A stretch of DNA of 64,000 nt from positions 248,001-312,000 of the forward strand of contig WNNJ02003665.1 in the NCBI GenBank assembly GCA_012934845.2, in the 5' to 3' direction. Of this stretch, positions 9,437 through 21,160 are shown piece by piece. A model generated the notes under the pieces. The model had not been told where the DNA came from. It saw nothing but the letters and a program-made list of their open reading frames with translations, and ran no database searches. The number at the start of each line of letters is the position of its first letter. The first letter of the stretch is position 1. The DNA is from Pomphorhynchus laevis. Lineage: Eukaryota > Acanthocephala > Palaeacanthocephala > Echinorhynchida > Pomphorhynchidae. Made by a program: the position numbers and the translations under genes.

Positions 9437-11898
9437 CTAAACTACGGCCACAGATTCAGGGGGATCTGAGCCCGCCAACCGATCCAGCACGCTGCTTTCT
9501 GACCGAACCACCCGGGGTCTCACCCCCCCCCCCGAAGAATCCAATCGGAGCGGTCTATGCTGGGTAAACGAGATACGAAGAGCTTTAGAAACATTAGCCA
9601 TTGCTCTGGGAGGCGTCCTCTTGAGAAGAAGACTTATCCCGAGATAGCCCAAGTGCTCCAAAGGCGCACCTGGGTTTTTCCTTTCAATGACAAATGCTGA
9701 GCTCGTCTCAGGGCCCATCTAGCTTTCTTCAAGATACGTTTGAGTCTATCCATATCAGCTTTTGCCCACCAGTTCACCGTAACGGTGAACCCCAGGTATT
9801 TTACTCGACTTGAGAAGGTGGGGAGTGGTTCAGAGGCAAATATGGAAAAGAGTGCAGAGAGTGCTAATCTCTTAAGTTTCTGATTTGTAGCAGAGGTGCC
9901 ATGAAAGACAACCGCCTGCGATTTGGCGGAGTTTAAAATAAGGATGGATATGGGTAACTGATCTTTTAATCTTAAAAAGAAACGTCTGATGTCAGAGACT
10001 ACGTCTTTACACCTGCGTCCAGTGAACAGGGCTGTAGTGTCATCAGCGTACATCACAAGACGTTGTTTGCGTTTAAATATTTTGAATAGGTTAATCGATG
10101 CAGCAAGATATAAGATAGGAGAAAGTTGGGATCATTTAAGTACACCCGTAATAGGGTAGAACTGACGCGTATAAGGGTCGTCCTCAAAGTAAAATCCCTT
10201 GGTATACAGCAAGATCTCCACCCTGTTCACAATTCTCGCAGGCAACCCGAGGGACCTGAGAGGAGATTTCACAAAGGGAATGAAGATGTGGTCAAATGTA
10301 GCAGAAAAGTCAAGGAAAGCAGACACAACTAGACGATGGCTATTATCCCGACAAAACTGCTCGATCTCATCAACTGCTGAATGGACCGAGCGACCTTTGA
10401 CGGACCCATGAAAACCTGGACAGATCAAATTTGCCTTCTTAAATAGTCGCAGATTTTACTCGCAAGCGCTTTTTCGTAAATCGACAGGCTATTTTGAATC
10501 GAAATTGGTCGCAGATATTTAGGGCATGAGCAGAATTTTTTCTTAGGAATAAAAACACGCCTACTAATATTGATGCCTGCCACATCGTATGGGGAGGCTA
10601 AAAGCATTGGGACGGCCACCTCTCTTCTCTGATCAGCTGTCAAAAGCTGACAGACGCGAAAAGAAAGTGGAGCGACGTATTTGGAGGTGCCCGGGAGTAG
10701 ACACCAGGAGTTAAGGATATCCGTAACAGACAGATCCCTACTCCTGAAGTTACACCAAGGCGGGATTGGTTGAGGAGATTGAGTGGCTCTATAGTTGTGT
10801 AGGGCTAGTGACTCTTCCAAAACTTTATCAAGGCCAACATTCTCTATCTAACCCAATGCTCTATTCTTCCAGCAAACAAACTTCTCCTTCTTGAAAATCT
10901 TCCGAAAGTAAGACATGGAAGAACTAAGGCGAGCAATACTCGTCCTATCCTTACTCAGCTGGAACCTATTTCAAGTGCTCCAGTATTCATTCGAGAGAGC
11001 CTGTCTTGCGGAAATATAGAGATTAGGAAGTCTAAGCAGTTTCGCTAGGCCCTTTAGTTTTGTTGGAGTGGGATTGTATATATGACCCTTATAGGTAGTC
11101 GATAAAATCGCGGTAGCTTGCGAAAAGAGGTAAGTATTAAATTCGGTCAGACTCTCATTTTCTATTCTGGGAAAGAGTTGGATAGCCGCTTGAAAGAAGG
11201 CCACTCGGATAGGATCAAAAAGAAACCTTCTTTAAAGCAACATATCTTCCTCAATTCTTTAACGAATTAGGTCATGAGAGGTGGACAATTGCTGGCGCGA
11301 CTGCTCCGTGCAGAGTGGTTTAAACAACCACCTCGAGTGAAGAAGTAAAATGTCGCGAATTGAATTTGTTGATCTGCAATGAAAGATAGGGACGGTGGTT
11401 TGTAAATAAGATAACCGTTCTTAGCTCTACGAAGTGCTGCATTGATCCAACGACCAGTCCTGTCGTTGAAATCTCCAAGTATCATGTCGTAGCCGCTGTC
11501 GATAATACTATTCAGAGTGACACGGTTTTTGTATATCTCTTCAGGAAAGATGTAGACATTGGCTAGACTGAGGCGATGACCGTTCTTACAGAGTGAGATA
11601 ACTAAACAAGACAGGGCCGGACAAGAATAGTTTAGTAGAAGGGAAGACCTTAAGGAGCATTTAACTAAGGTTTAAAGATATTGAGATGAAGGGGAGTGAG
11701 GCGGGGTTATGTACGGAGTATAGTGGGAACAAATGTGCTTAGTATGAATCGAGTAATGTCCTGATGGAGACGGATAGACCGCGCCTCCTGGAGGACTATA
11801 ACATCCGCATCTCTACCAGATAGAAGTCTAAGAGCAGAAGCACCTTCTAAATTCCACTGAAGGATATTTAGTGAAAAAGGCTCACGAGTACTCTGCAT
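9437..11898 (-). pseudogene. LINE A ORF2, APE endonuclease and reverse transcriptase
   Basis: ORF2 is split over seven frame segments. The endonuclease starts with LNILQWNLEGASALRL and DADVIVLQE (11875-11770) and continues with LGDFNDRTGRWINA (11480). The reverse transcriptase shows SAFLDFSATFDHI (motif A, 10340-10300), MYADDTTALF (motif C, about 10053-10025) and VKYLGFTV (motif D region). The C-terminal part reads KARWALRRAQHLSL, which matches LINE E. Family role: the endonuclease nicks target DNA and the transcriptase copies the RNA onto the nick. The YADD core is intact, but frameshifts between segments rule out a working protein. Confidence 0.82.
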
Positions 11899-11899
11899 T

Positions 11900-12720
11900 G
11901 TTGTGGATTAGTTGGATGTGGGATTGTCAACCTAGACAGAGGTAGGGACGGGAAGGTTTCCCTTCCAGCCACTAGCACCGTCCTAGGTAGGAACTTGCTA
12001 ATGGGCAGTATCTTCATTTCCCCGATTCCTCTTCCCTTTGAGCATCTTCCCAATCTTGATGGGGGGATGGGCCAACGTCCCCTTCTACTTGGATACGGGA
12101 ACAACAGTAGATGTAGTGATGACCGGATTAGCACAGAAGCCTGATAGATCTGATGTAACCAATTCCTCCATCTTGTTATTGCCGAGTCAACCCGCATATC
12201 TACTACCCGCAATAGATCTCCATCGGCCATTCTTGAGGCTGAGTGAGCGAAGGATTCTGTGGTCTTTGCATGCGCCGTCTTGATGAAATGCTCCGATAGC
12301 TTTTGAAGTGAGAACATCTCTTAGCCCAAGCAGGATGAGGAAGCCAGACATTTCCCGCCGGACTTGGTGACCAGACAGGTGAATGAGGCACAGACACCAC
12401 ACGTCATGGGCTTGCAGCAGCTGAAGGACCAGTGCCCCCATGTATGGCACTGGTTGCAGTAAGGAATGGCGAATTCCTCAGTACTACTCACCTTGAAACG
12501 AAGATTATACCCTAGAAAAGGGTTGCATGCCGTTTTGGACAGGATTTCCGCCTGCTCTACGGGGGCGGAGCGAAAGCCAATGTGTAGATTGATTTTTTTT
12601 GTAGAATTTCAATATCTTCATCATCCAGATGATATGGGAGATTTGAAATCTTCAAGGATGCAAGTATAGGTTTTAAGTGGATTGAGCCAAAATTCAAAAG
12701 CGAGGACTCGAAGAAATGAA
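11900..12720 (-). pseudogene. LINE A ORF1, gag-like protein with CCHC knuckles
   Basis: The minus strand gives an RRM-like start (SLKISNLPYHLDDEDIEILQ), a frameshift near 12560, then YCNQCHTWGHWSFSC, a C-x2-C-x4-H-x4-C knuckle at about 12470-12425, followed at once by a second cysteine cluster (CGVCASFTC). A serine-rich tail follows. Such ORF1 proteins bind element RNA. Several frame breaks and a stop inactivate it. The segment order matches ORF1 of LINE B. Confidence 0.7.
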
Positions 12721-13256
12721 TAATTTTTTAATATATCTGACGTTGAGAACGATATTTTGATTTCTGTTTCATAAAATTTCATAGAGTTAAATAACACTCT
12801 GTTTTTATGTTATTTTGCGAATAGCCTTAGAAAGGTATTAAATAGATTTTGCCTCTCTCTATCGGCTTAAGTAACTTTATAATCGCCAGGTTTTTTAGTT
12901 TCTGGATGGGAGGGAGTACCTCCAAATTTTTCGTAGAAAATGAAATGTTACTAACCCTCGGGTCTGTTAGTTTATCACTAGAAGTCACCTTTAACTCGTT
13001 CAAATTGCTTGAATTTTGACCTATTATTGCAGGAAAACTTTTTTTCGATTTTATTTATAGCACCGATAGCTACTTCTGCGTACATTTTTTGCATATGCTT
13101 TGAATACTGTTTTTATTCAAATTTTTATTTCCTGATCAAATACATGAATAAGTGTAAGTCGTTCAAAGTATTTTCACATTTCCAGCAAAATTGTTGCATA
13201 CACTTAATTTCACTGCTTTTCCACGAAGAACTGAGAAGATATCCGAGCAAGAGATG
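12721..13256. other. Spacer between head-to-head LINEs A and B
   Basis: It probably includes the 5' UTRs of both elements. The plus-strand frame at 13009-13257 (Phe/Ile-rich, 82 codons) is hydrophobic but resembles no known protein and is likely chance. No promoter could be identified by eye. Confidence 0.45.
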
Positions 13257-14080
13257 AACAAGGTAAGTGGAGTTTCGTTGAACAAAAAACGAAGAGGAGC
13301 TTCCTCCTATTGTAAAAACAACAAACTTGGTCATTATTAAACTACTGGTTCCGATTGAAAGAAAGAACTTATTTAATGTTTTCTTACGGAATTTCTCACC
13401 TCAATTCGAAAATAGAATTATATTTAATTCTACCAAATATTATGAGAACGTAATCTCGTTTTATACAGAAAACCAGGCAAAGGCATTCGTTTCTTATTTT
13501 CAAAATTATTACCTCGACAAAGCTACAATTGACTTAAAACCTATTCAGACATCGTTGAAAATCAACAATATGCCTACATTTCTCTCAAGTGATGACATAA
13601 TCTCACTAGAAAAACTATTCAACATATCTAAAATACGCTTTATAAATGAAAAAGGTAACCCTATTCCTATACCCTTCGTTCATGCATCCTTGGAAGATGC
13701 GTCGCTCCTTTCGCATTCTAAGTTTTACCAATTTTTAGGACAAAATTTGACTTTTACATAACTGGAGACCGGGTCATTGACTCAACACCACTGCAACATC
13801 TGTCATCAATGAGGGCACTGAACCAGCAAATGTATGAGCCCACAAACTTGTGGAATATGGGGGTCCACTGACAATCACGAAAAATGTTTGCTCAAAGCAA
13901 AATGCTCCAACTAGAGTGGAGAGCAACCAGCGTGGTCCCGCAAATGCAAGGCATTAAAAGAATACCAATCGAGGCACAAGGTAAATAATGGCAACGACAT
14001 AACTTTTGCTCAAGCTTCCAAACTGACGATAATAAAATGCCGTGTGAGCAAGTTCCTTACCCTATTCAGGCTAGGGTATG
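13257..14080 (+). pseudogene. LINE B ORF1, gag-like protein
   Basis: A 144-codon frame at 13327-13761 contains an RRM-like region (SLKINNMPTFLSSDDIISLE) comparable with the start of LINE A ORF1. A frameshift leads to two CCHC-type knuckles at 13792-13911: C-NI-C-x4-H-x4-C, then C-x8-H-x3-C with a Trp where the second Cys is expected. The first knuckle contains two in-frame stops (TGA). The knuckles support an RNA-binding role; the stops show inactivation. Confidence 0.68.
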
Positions 14081-14154
14081 AAGGGAAACATTCTAACTCC
14101 TGGTTCGGACTCGGAGGTGGCATCTCACTCCAGCTAGATCAATACAATGCAAAA

Positions 14155-16521
14155 TAATCAAGAGCTATTTTCACTGAATATCCTCCAGTGGAATTTGGTA
14201 GATGCTTCTGCTCTTAGCATTTTATCTGCTAGAGATGCAGATGTTATACTCCTTTAGGAGACACGGTCTATCCGGCTCCACCAGGAGATTACTCGATTTA
14301 TCCTTAAGCACATCTACACTCACTTTACTACGTACCTAACTCCCCTCACTCATCTTCTTCTCAAAGTCTTTCAACCTTAGTAAAGTGCTCCTTAAGGTCT
14401 TCCCTCTTATTAAACTAGTCGTTTCCAGTCCTTTCTTGTTTAGCTATATCACTCTGTAAAAAAGGTAAACGCAACAGTATAGCCAATATCTACATTTGTC
14501 CAGATGAGATTCACAAGAACCGTGCCGTGACCTGCTGGATCGTATTTTGGGAAGTGGCTATGACATATTACTTGGTGATTTCAACGACAGAACTGGTCGT
14601 TGGATTAATGCAGTACTCCGCAGAGCCAGGAATGACTATCTTATTCACAAACCACCGTCCTCCACCTTTCATTGCTCAAAAACGAATTCTCTCCTCGACA
14701 TATTACTGATTCATAAGATGTCGTTGTTGAAACCCATCTGTAGTGCGCAGTCGGGCCAAAAGCAGACCACATCTCATGAACTAATTCGTTGGCGGATATA
14801 GGAAGATACGTGGCTTAAAAGGAGGTTTCACTTGGATCTAATCGGAGTGGCTTTCTTTCATGCAGCTATTCAACTCTTCCCCCGGATTGGCAATGATAGT
14901 TTGACTGAATTTAATTTCTACATCTTATCGCAAGCTACCGCGTTGAATTCAACTACCTATAATGATCGTATTTACAAGAATCTCACTCCAACAAAACTCA
15001 AGGTCCTGGCTAAAATGCTTTACCTTCCCAATCTCTCTGTTTCCGCCAGACAGGCTCTATCGAATGAATACTGGAGCTCTAGATATAGGTTACAGCCTAG
15101 AAGAGATAGGGGGCCTTCCTCACCTTAAACCTTATCAGACTTCCTTTTGGAAGATATTCAAGAAAAAGATGTTTAACTGTTAGAAGGATAGGGCTGTGGG
15201 GTAGATTTGGAACATTGGCCTTGACAGAGTTTTGGAAGAGTCACTATCCATAAATAGCTATGGAGACACTCAATCTCCCCAACCGATTTCGTCTTGGGGT
15301 GGATTCAGGAGAAAGGACTTATCTGTTACAGATATCCTTCACTCTTAGGGTCCACTTTCGGGCAAGTTTGAATCCGTCGCTCCACTATATTCTCGGATCA
15401 GTCAGCTTTTGACAGTCGATCTAAGAAGAGAAGTGACCGTCACAATGCTTTTAGCCTTACCATCCGATGTAGCCGGCATAAATATTAGCCGCATATTTTT
15501 TTTACCTAAACGTGATCCGGTCTCATGTCCTAAATACTTGCAGCACATTTTGATTCAGAACTCCATCAATAACATCAACGAAAAAGCGCTTGCGCGTAAA
15601 ATCCGTAATAATTTAATAAGGTGTAATTTAATCCCCCAAGTTTTTAAAGGTTTGTCAAATCGCGCTTGGTCCATTTAGCAATTGGTACAGTCCATCAGTT
15701 TTGTTGGGATAACAGTCATCAACTTCATGTGACTGTTTTCCTTGATTTTTCCGCTGCATTTGACCGCATCTCCATTCCCTTTGTTATCTCTTCTCTCAGG
15801 TCCCTCGGGTTGCCTGCGAGAATTGTTAACAAGGTGGAGATATTTCTTACACCAAGCGATATCAAAGTCACCTCCTATGAAGGCGACTTTGATGTACTTC
15901 AGTTCTACCCTTTTACGGGTGTCCCCCAGGATCACAACTTTCTACAGTCTTATATATTGCTGCATCCATCGAACTATATAAGACATTTAAACGTGATCAA
16001 CATCTAGTGGTATACTCTGATGATACCACAGCCCTGTTCTGTGGACACAGGTGTAAATATGTGTAGTCTCGAACATCAGCCGTTTCTTTTTAAGATTAAA
16101 AGACCAGTTAACCCGGTCCATTCTCATTTTGAACTCCTCGAAATCGAAGGTGGTCGTCTTTCATGGCGCCTCTGCCAATAAGAAAAAATTTAAGAGATTA
16201 GCACTCTCAGCTCTATCCTCCATATTTGCAAATCACCCACTTCCATCCTGCGCAAGTCTAGTAAAATATCCTGAAGAAAGTTAGGTGGGCCCTAAAACAG
16301 GATCAGCATCTGTCATTGAATCGAAAAGCCCAAGTCAGTCTCCGGGGTACTATGGCTATCTCGAGATTAGTCTTCTGTTCAAGAGGACGTCCCCCAGAGC
16401 AAAGACTAAGGTTTCTCAAGCTCCTCAACTCGCGATTACCAAGCATAGTCCGCCTCGCTTGGACTCTTCGGGGGGGGGTGTGAAAGATCCCGAGTGGTTC
16501 AGTCGAAGAGCGCTGTGTTGA
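14155..16521 (+). pseudogene. LINE B ORF2, endonuclease and reverse transcriptase
   Basis: The endonuclease begins with LFSLNILQWNLVDASALS and DADVILL (14157-14260), then LLGDFNDRTGRWINAVL (14566-14620). The reverse transcriptase shows VFLDFSAAFDRISIPF (motif A, about 15736-15780). The catalytic motif reads VYSDDTTALF at 16008-16037, so the usual Ala of YADD is Ser; both Asp residues are kept. The C-terminal fragment lies at 16285-16521. There are at least six frame breaks. LINE A gives the same order in reverse. Confidence 0.8.
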
Positions 16522-16563
16522 ATTGGCTGGTGGGCTCATATCTCGCTGGACCTGAGGCCGTAA

Positions 16564-17553
16564 CAAAGTTTAAAAATGTTTCTGAATGTTTCGTTTTTTA
16601 ATTATTTTTATCAGTTGTATTTATTAAGAAAACCTTTAATTTAATTAATTTAATTCTTCGATTTGAATTATTAGTTGTTATTTTGTGTTCTCATTGTAAA
16701 ATTACATCGACTGAATAGTCAAGAGCATGTTTCTAATAAAAACGAGAAAGAATAACCAAATTAAAACTATAGTTTGCAATTAAATTAAAAGAACAGTTAG
16801 TTTAAAATGTTTGCGTTTAATTGTTCATGGAAAAAAGTTTATGGAGTAGAAAAAAATGTATATCTTAGATTTATCGAGTACATATTTTATCATTTTTTTG
16901 TCATCTGAGCTATTAACAAATTTTTATATATAATTTTTTGTTTTTATAGAGAAAGATATCTCTAATATCTTAATTTAGATAACCCAATTAATAACCCTTA
17001 GATACATAAATTCTGCGAACGATTATCTAGATATTATAAAACAAATAAAAGCATAACTTAACGAATTCATAAGTTTGAATACTTTCAGTACTTTTCATAA
17101 TTTTGGAATGTATTGGCATAAAGCAATATTCTCATGGGAATATTCGAAAAATCATATCTGGAAAATCTGGAAGAAACCTATAATTATTTTGTTCCCTAAT
17201 GCGACTAAGTTCTTTAGCAACAAAGACCTCTAAGGACTGCACCGCGAAAAACAGTTGTGCAGATTATCAGTTTATTATCAAAATACTGTGATTACTTTGA
17301 GGTTAGAACTGATGGCATCACGCATATCAAATGAGGTTTATCTAAATATAGCATAATAACTTCAAATCTGGGTCAAATGACACTGACCAAACACAGACAC
17401 TTATCAGCAACATTCAAGTATGAAAAATCGCCCCGTTGATGTAATTAAGAAAATATCAATGATCTAAATATCATGTATTACACAATGAGGCAGGTGACTG
17501 ATTTATATGTTAAAAAACTATCAATTTATATTTTTATATAGCAATTTATATAT
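16564..17553. other. AT-rich spacer, no gene seen
   Basis: No coding frame, RNA gene or repeat family could be recognised between the end of LINE B and the left arm of the inverted repeat at 17554. Confidence 0.5.
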
Positions 17554-17593
17554 GGCATTCTTATTTTATGATGGTATTTTTATTGCAATGATT
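17554..17593 (+). repeat. Left arm of 40-bp inverted repeat
   Basis: GGCATTCTTATTTTATGATG and the following 20 bases are the reverse complement of 21161-21200, with about four mismatches in 40. The two arms enclose LINE C and the MITE. They may be the terminal inverted repeats of a DNA transposon into which LINE C jumped, or a duplicated flank. Confidence 0.75.
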
Positions 17594-17691
17594 AAAAAAA
17601 TAAAATATTAACACCTGTTAAAGATAAAAATCTATTTATTGTTCAGGGCGTTTAAACATAACAGTTGGAAATGACTATGGCTCACGCATCC

Positions 17692-17865
17692 GGGCTTTTA
17701 AACATAGAGATGAATAGAAAAAGAAATTATTACATTCGATTGATATAATCTTACAATCAATAGTCCTATTTAAGTGTTTAAATATAACACTTCAAAAGAA
17801 CTATTGCAATAGTCGAAAATGTGTGAACAATAATTTTCTTTTTCTATTCCTCTCGATGTTTGGGC
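17692..17865. mobile_element. Hairpin MITE-like element, 174 bp
   Basis: The terminal repeats (17692-17731 and 17828-17865) are about 39 bp and imperfectly complementary: GGGCTTTTAAACATAGAGAT on the left pairs with CTCGATGTTTGGGC on the right. Inner segments also pair (AAGTGTT with AACACTT; ACTATTGCAATAGT is itself a palindrome), so the whole element can fold into one hairpin. There is no coding sequence. A partial copy is found at 21697-21770. It abuts the 3' end of LINE C. Confidence 0.7.
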
Positions 17866-18071
17866 AAGATATGTGGATATATGGTCAAATCGACGGAGAC
17901 ATAGGAGCACTCGAACTTTAGTGTTTATGATGCGTTGTAGGGGTAAATGATGGCATTTGGATAATTGGCGAAAAGGCTAAGGCAGTAATCGATTAAAAGA
18001 AGCGATGAAAGAAGAGACATATAAGAACGGAAGCCGATAAGGGGGCGGATACGGCGGGTGTTACGGAGAAT

Positions 18072-20380
18072 TTAGTTAGACGAGCGAACCTTGTCGCGGT
18101 TGAAGGTCTTAAGGGAAAGATGATCATTCAAATGAAATCCTAAGAAAGTAAGATTGGGAACTACGGAGATGATTGATAAGGCAAAAGATACAGTGGGAGG
18201 AGATATGTTTGGTTTACGTGGGAGTATCCACATTATTTTGGACTCGTCTGGGTTCAGAACGAGATGGAGATTGGAGAGACGTTTGTAGATAGAAGAAATA
18301 CAGTTGGAGGCAGAAATGTTGACATCGTGTATCCGATGGGCAGGTGAATAAGCATAGATGAGGATGTCATCGACGTATTGCATGACGTTAAAAGAGTAAG
18401 GTTTGATAAACGGAGAGAGATCGCCAAGCAGAAGAGAGAAAGGCAGGGTACCTATGACTGAACATTGTGGGACCCCGCAGAAAATAGGGAGGAGGGGAGG
18501 ATTATAAATTTGAACAGACGCGAAAAAGCGGTCGAATAGATATGATGTAAACCATTCTACGGAGGAGGAAGAAAAGCCGTAATCATAACTAAGGCAGAAG
18601 GGAAGATTTAGTGGTCGACGATGTTGAAGGCAGAGGAGAGGTCGAAGGAGATGAGATCACTATATAGAGCCTTGTCAGGAAAAATGAGTAGGACGTTGTT
18701 AACTTTTAAAAAGGTGATTTCTGTGTAGTGATTAGAGCGGAAAGCAGAATGGAAAGGAGGATACAGATTGGATGAAGAGAGATAAACGTTGATCTGTATT
18801 AAGATAACGCGCTCTAAGAGCTTAGAAATAGTAGAGAAGAGTGAAATGGGACGGTAACTAAAAGGAAGTGGTGGGTCGAGCGATTGTTTCTTAATGAGAG
18901 GACGAACGATTTCGGATTTCCAGTTTGAAGGAAAGATACGACTGCGGATGAACGAGTTGAACAAGGTGATGAGGAAAGAGCATATGGATTAAAGTATGTG
19001 GGTAGGTAGGGGATCGGCAGGTGAGGTTTCGTTGAACAAGGACATGAAGACAGATAAGACTTCGGTAGTGAGACAGGGAGAAGATGAAAGAGTTCCGGGA
19101 GGATGAGGCGATGCATGTAAAAGTGAGATGTAATGGAGATGGTGTTGTGAGAGAGCAACATGAATACTTTGGTCTAAAGAAACGACGAGTAATCATGAAG
19201 ATTGATGTTGCAAGACGAAGAGAAACGAGAATGGATTGAGTTAAAAGTATGTCAGAGAGACTTAAAGTTAAATGAGGTGTTGATTTTATGCTGCTAGAAG
19301 GAGTTGCATTTGGAACGTAGTAGGTGGAGGTGAAACAGGGGAAGGGCAAGATAGAAATCACTGAGATACGGAGTGAGCGAGCGGATATCACGTCTAAGAG
19401 AGCTATAATAGACTCTCAAAGCATGATGGAGTCTATGCTTTGAGAGTAGGCATTGGATGTCAAACCATGGGGCGCGATGCAAGTGACAGTGATGGTGAAA
19501 CTTGAAGGGCAAGAGAAGATCGAGAGTGGATGTGAGTTCAGAGTCGAAAAGAAAGGTAAGATCGTGTGGAGAGGAAGATGTTATGTGGGAGAAGATAGAG
19601 ACGATTTGAGTAAGGCGGAGCGAAGATGTGTGAGGTCAAGATTTCTCCAAGGGCGACATAGGATGGTAGGTGTCTGAAGCGGAGAGTGGTTGGAAGTGAG
19701 ATCAAATGGTAACGATAATATGATCGGATAGTCCAGGATCGGATATGAGCAGTGAGGTGTAGGCAGCAAAACGATCGGGGACAGCGATGATGTCGAGTGC
19801 CACGCCAAGGATATGTGTTGAGGCAGCGGATATTATTTTGTAATTGTAGTTGGATATAATGTTGATGAACCGGATGGAATCGGTAGAAGAGTGGCGGTGG
19901 AGGCGTATGTTGAAGTCGCCAAGAACGAGTGAAGGGATGAAGGACAAAGAACAATGGAAAAGGAGGTCAGCGAGTTTGGTAAAATAATAAGGAGGTAGAG
20001 GCTGATGAACCAGGACGGTATACAATGGCGAGATCAAGAGTAATCGGGCTAGAAGAACGACAGGTGAGCAATTCAAAATAGCAAAAACTGAAAGGGGGAG
20101 TGATTTTGCGAAGAGACGCGGGTTGACGGGCGAATGCGACAATGTCGCCATGGTTAGAGAATTTAGAAGGTGATGAGCTGAGGGAACGGGCGGATTCGAC
20201 TAGTGAGCAACCGGCAGAGAGCAAGCGGCGAATGGATAGTTTGTCGAAATCGAAATGCCAGGATTCGGTGAGTCAGAAGAGATCGATGGATTGCCTGGTG
20301 TATAGGTTAATGATGATATCGGATTTATGGAGAACAGATCTTGTGTTGAGGAGGCCGAGTCGCAACCGTGTGTTGTGGTG
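18072..20380 (-). pseudogene. LINE C ORF2, endonuclease and reverse transcriptase
   Basis: Endonuclease: LLSAGCSLVESARS and GDIVAFARQP near 20220-20100, LAIVYRPGSS, then SLVLGDFNIRLHRHSSTDSI at about 19935-19870 and DPGLSDHIIVTI, which contains the catalytic SDH (19730). Linker: RAPWFDIQCLLSKHRLHHAL (19460). Reverse transcriptase: SYRPISLFSTISKLLERVIL (18860), SFDLSSAFNIVDH (motif A, 18640), MQYVDDILIYAY (motif C, 18383-18348) and LTFLGFHLNDHL. Catalytic residues remain, but the reading frame is broken between blocks. A 13-bp perfect inverted repeat (19412-19424 with 19435-19447) interrupts the linker. Confidence 0.8.
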
Positions 20381-21130
20381 ATGGGGTTAGCGGAGAAGAC
20401 ACGCAGGGGAGATGGAGCGTCATTGAATTTCGGGGCGGGTGTAAACAACTTGAAAATTTCTGTCGATATTTCGGATGGAGAGAGATGTTTCGCCGTTTTC
20501 CTCGCGACGGCGATTTTCGATCCGGCAGAAAAGAGTTGAGCAATTTCGGAAGGAGTGCGATCTGTGAAAATGCGAGTTGTTGAAGATGACATAAGTTTAA
20601 ATTGCTGAGAGAGGACAAAGAACCGTGAGAGCGATGCTTGAAAACAATTTTTGGGAGAGTAGGATGATGAGAATTAGATTGAGAGGATTTGTTTAGGCGG
20701 ATGAATGCGACAGGAAATATGTCATTGAAAAAGGATGGTTTATTAGCAGGAACAAGAGTCGAGAGAATGGATTCGAAGGCGGAAACATCGTGGTCGAGAC
20801 GTGCTTGTGGAGATAAGGAGGTGGAAGGAGATATATTAGTGAAGATGACTCAACGATCGCGAGAAGGAAAGCGTTTCCGTAAGGGTTGACGAGTGACGTG
20901 AGTGGGTGATATCACGATAAGAGAGCTGGCAGTTGAGGATATAGAGGGAGTAGGTCTGGCAGTGGGAGACATAGAGGATAAAGATAATATAGAGGGTGGC
21001 AAACGATGTGAGTAAAGATTATGAGTGGAAAGATCGTGGAGGTGGTTTTGATTGATGAATGTTTGTTATCGAGAAACGAGACAGGAGGGACTGGGCGGGG
21101 GTGTCGGGGATTGAAGATACATGGGATGGG
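20381..21130 (-). pseudogene. LINE C 5' region, Ser/Pro-rich ORF1-like
   Basis: Minus-strand frames encode Ser-, Pro- and His-rich peptides, including FIRLNKSSQSNSHHPTLPKI and a region ending at the start of the endonuclease. There is no zinc knuckle. It may be a degraded ORF1 or a coding-like 5' UTR. Only position and composition support the call. Confidence 0.4.
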
Positions 21131-21160
21131 AAGTTTATATGGTGACAGGATCAGTGGTTA

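Larger units (their letters stand above)
9430..12720 (-). mobile_element. LINE A, two-ORF non-LTR retrotransposon
   Basis: A near full-length but decayed element on the minus strand. In order it has a gag-like ORF1 with CCHC knuckles (12720-11900), an APE-type endonuclease (11898-11260), a linker, a reverse transcriptase with YADD (10820-9634) and a C-terminal region (9718-9437). Composition is close to 45-50% GC, far above the flanks. It belongs to the same family as LINE B, which starts about 500 bp away on the opposite strand. The domain set fits the Jockey/I/R1 group; no RNase H domain is seen. The exact clade is not decided. Confidence 0.85.
13257..16563 (+). mobile_element. LINE B, same family as LINE A
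   Basis: Plus-strand copy with ORF1 (13257-14080), endonuclease (14155-14800), linker, reverse transcriptase (15409-16070) and C-terminus (16285-16521). The protein blocks align with LINE A throughout (LGDFNDRTGRWINA, SLRSLGLPARIVN, TTALF). Both copies carry different frame breaks, so they are old, independent insertions or an inverted duplication followed by decay. The 3' end near 16563 is where similarity to LINE A stops. Confidence 0.83.
17870..21160 (-). mobile_element. LINE C, CR1/L2-like non-LTR retrotransposon
   Basis: A high-GC block in an AT-rich setting. The minus strand carries a Ser/Pro-rich 5' region (21130-20381), an APE-type endonuclease (about 20380-19700), a linker and a reverse transcriptase (19512-18072), then a short 3' end next to the MITE. 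The style of FDLSSAF, YVDD and LGDFNI motifs is that of CR1/L2 or Rex-like elements. It is not the family of LINEs A, B and E. Multiple frameshifts break the ORF. Confidence 0.8.

Noticed and set aside
9361-9567. Plus-strand ORF with Pro-rich end
   Set aside because: It is antisense to the C-terminal part of LINE A ORF2 and has no support of its own.
13009-13257. Hydrophobic 82-codon ORF before LINE B
   Set aside because: Composition is that of AT-rich spacer and it does not match ORF1 of LINE A.
20142-20889. Several plus-strand ORFs within LINE C
   Set aside because: They are antisense to the endonuclease and 5' region of LINE C.
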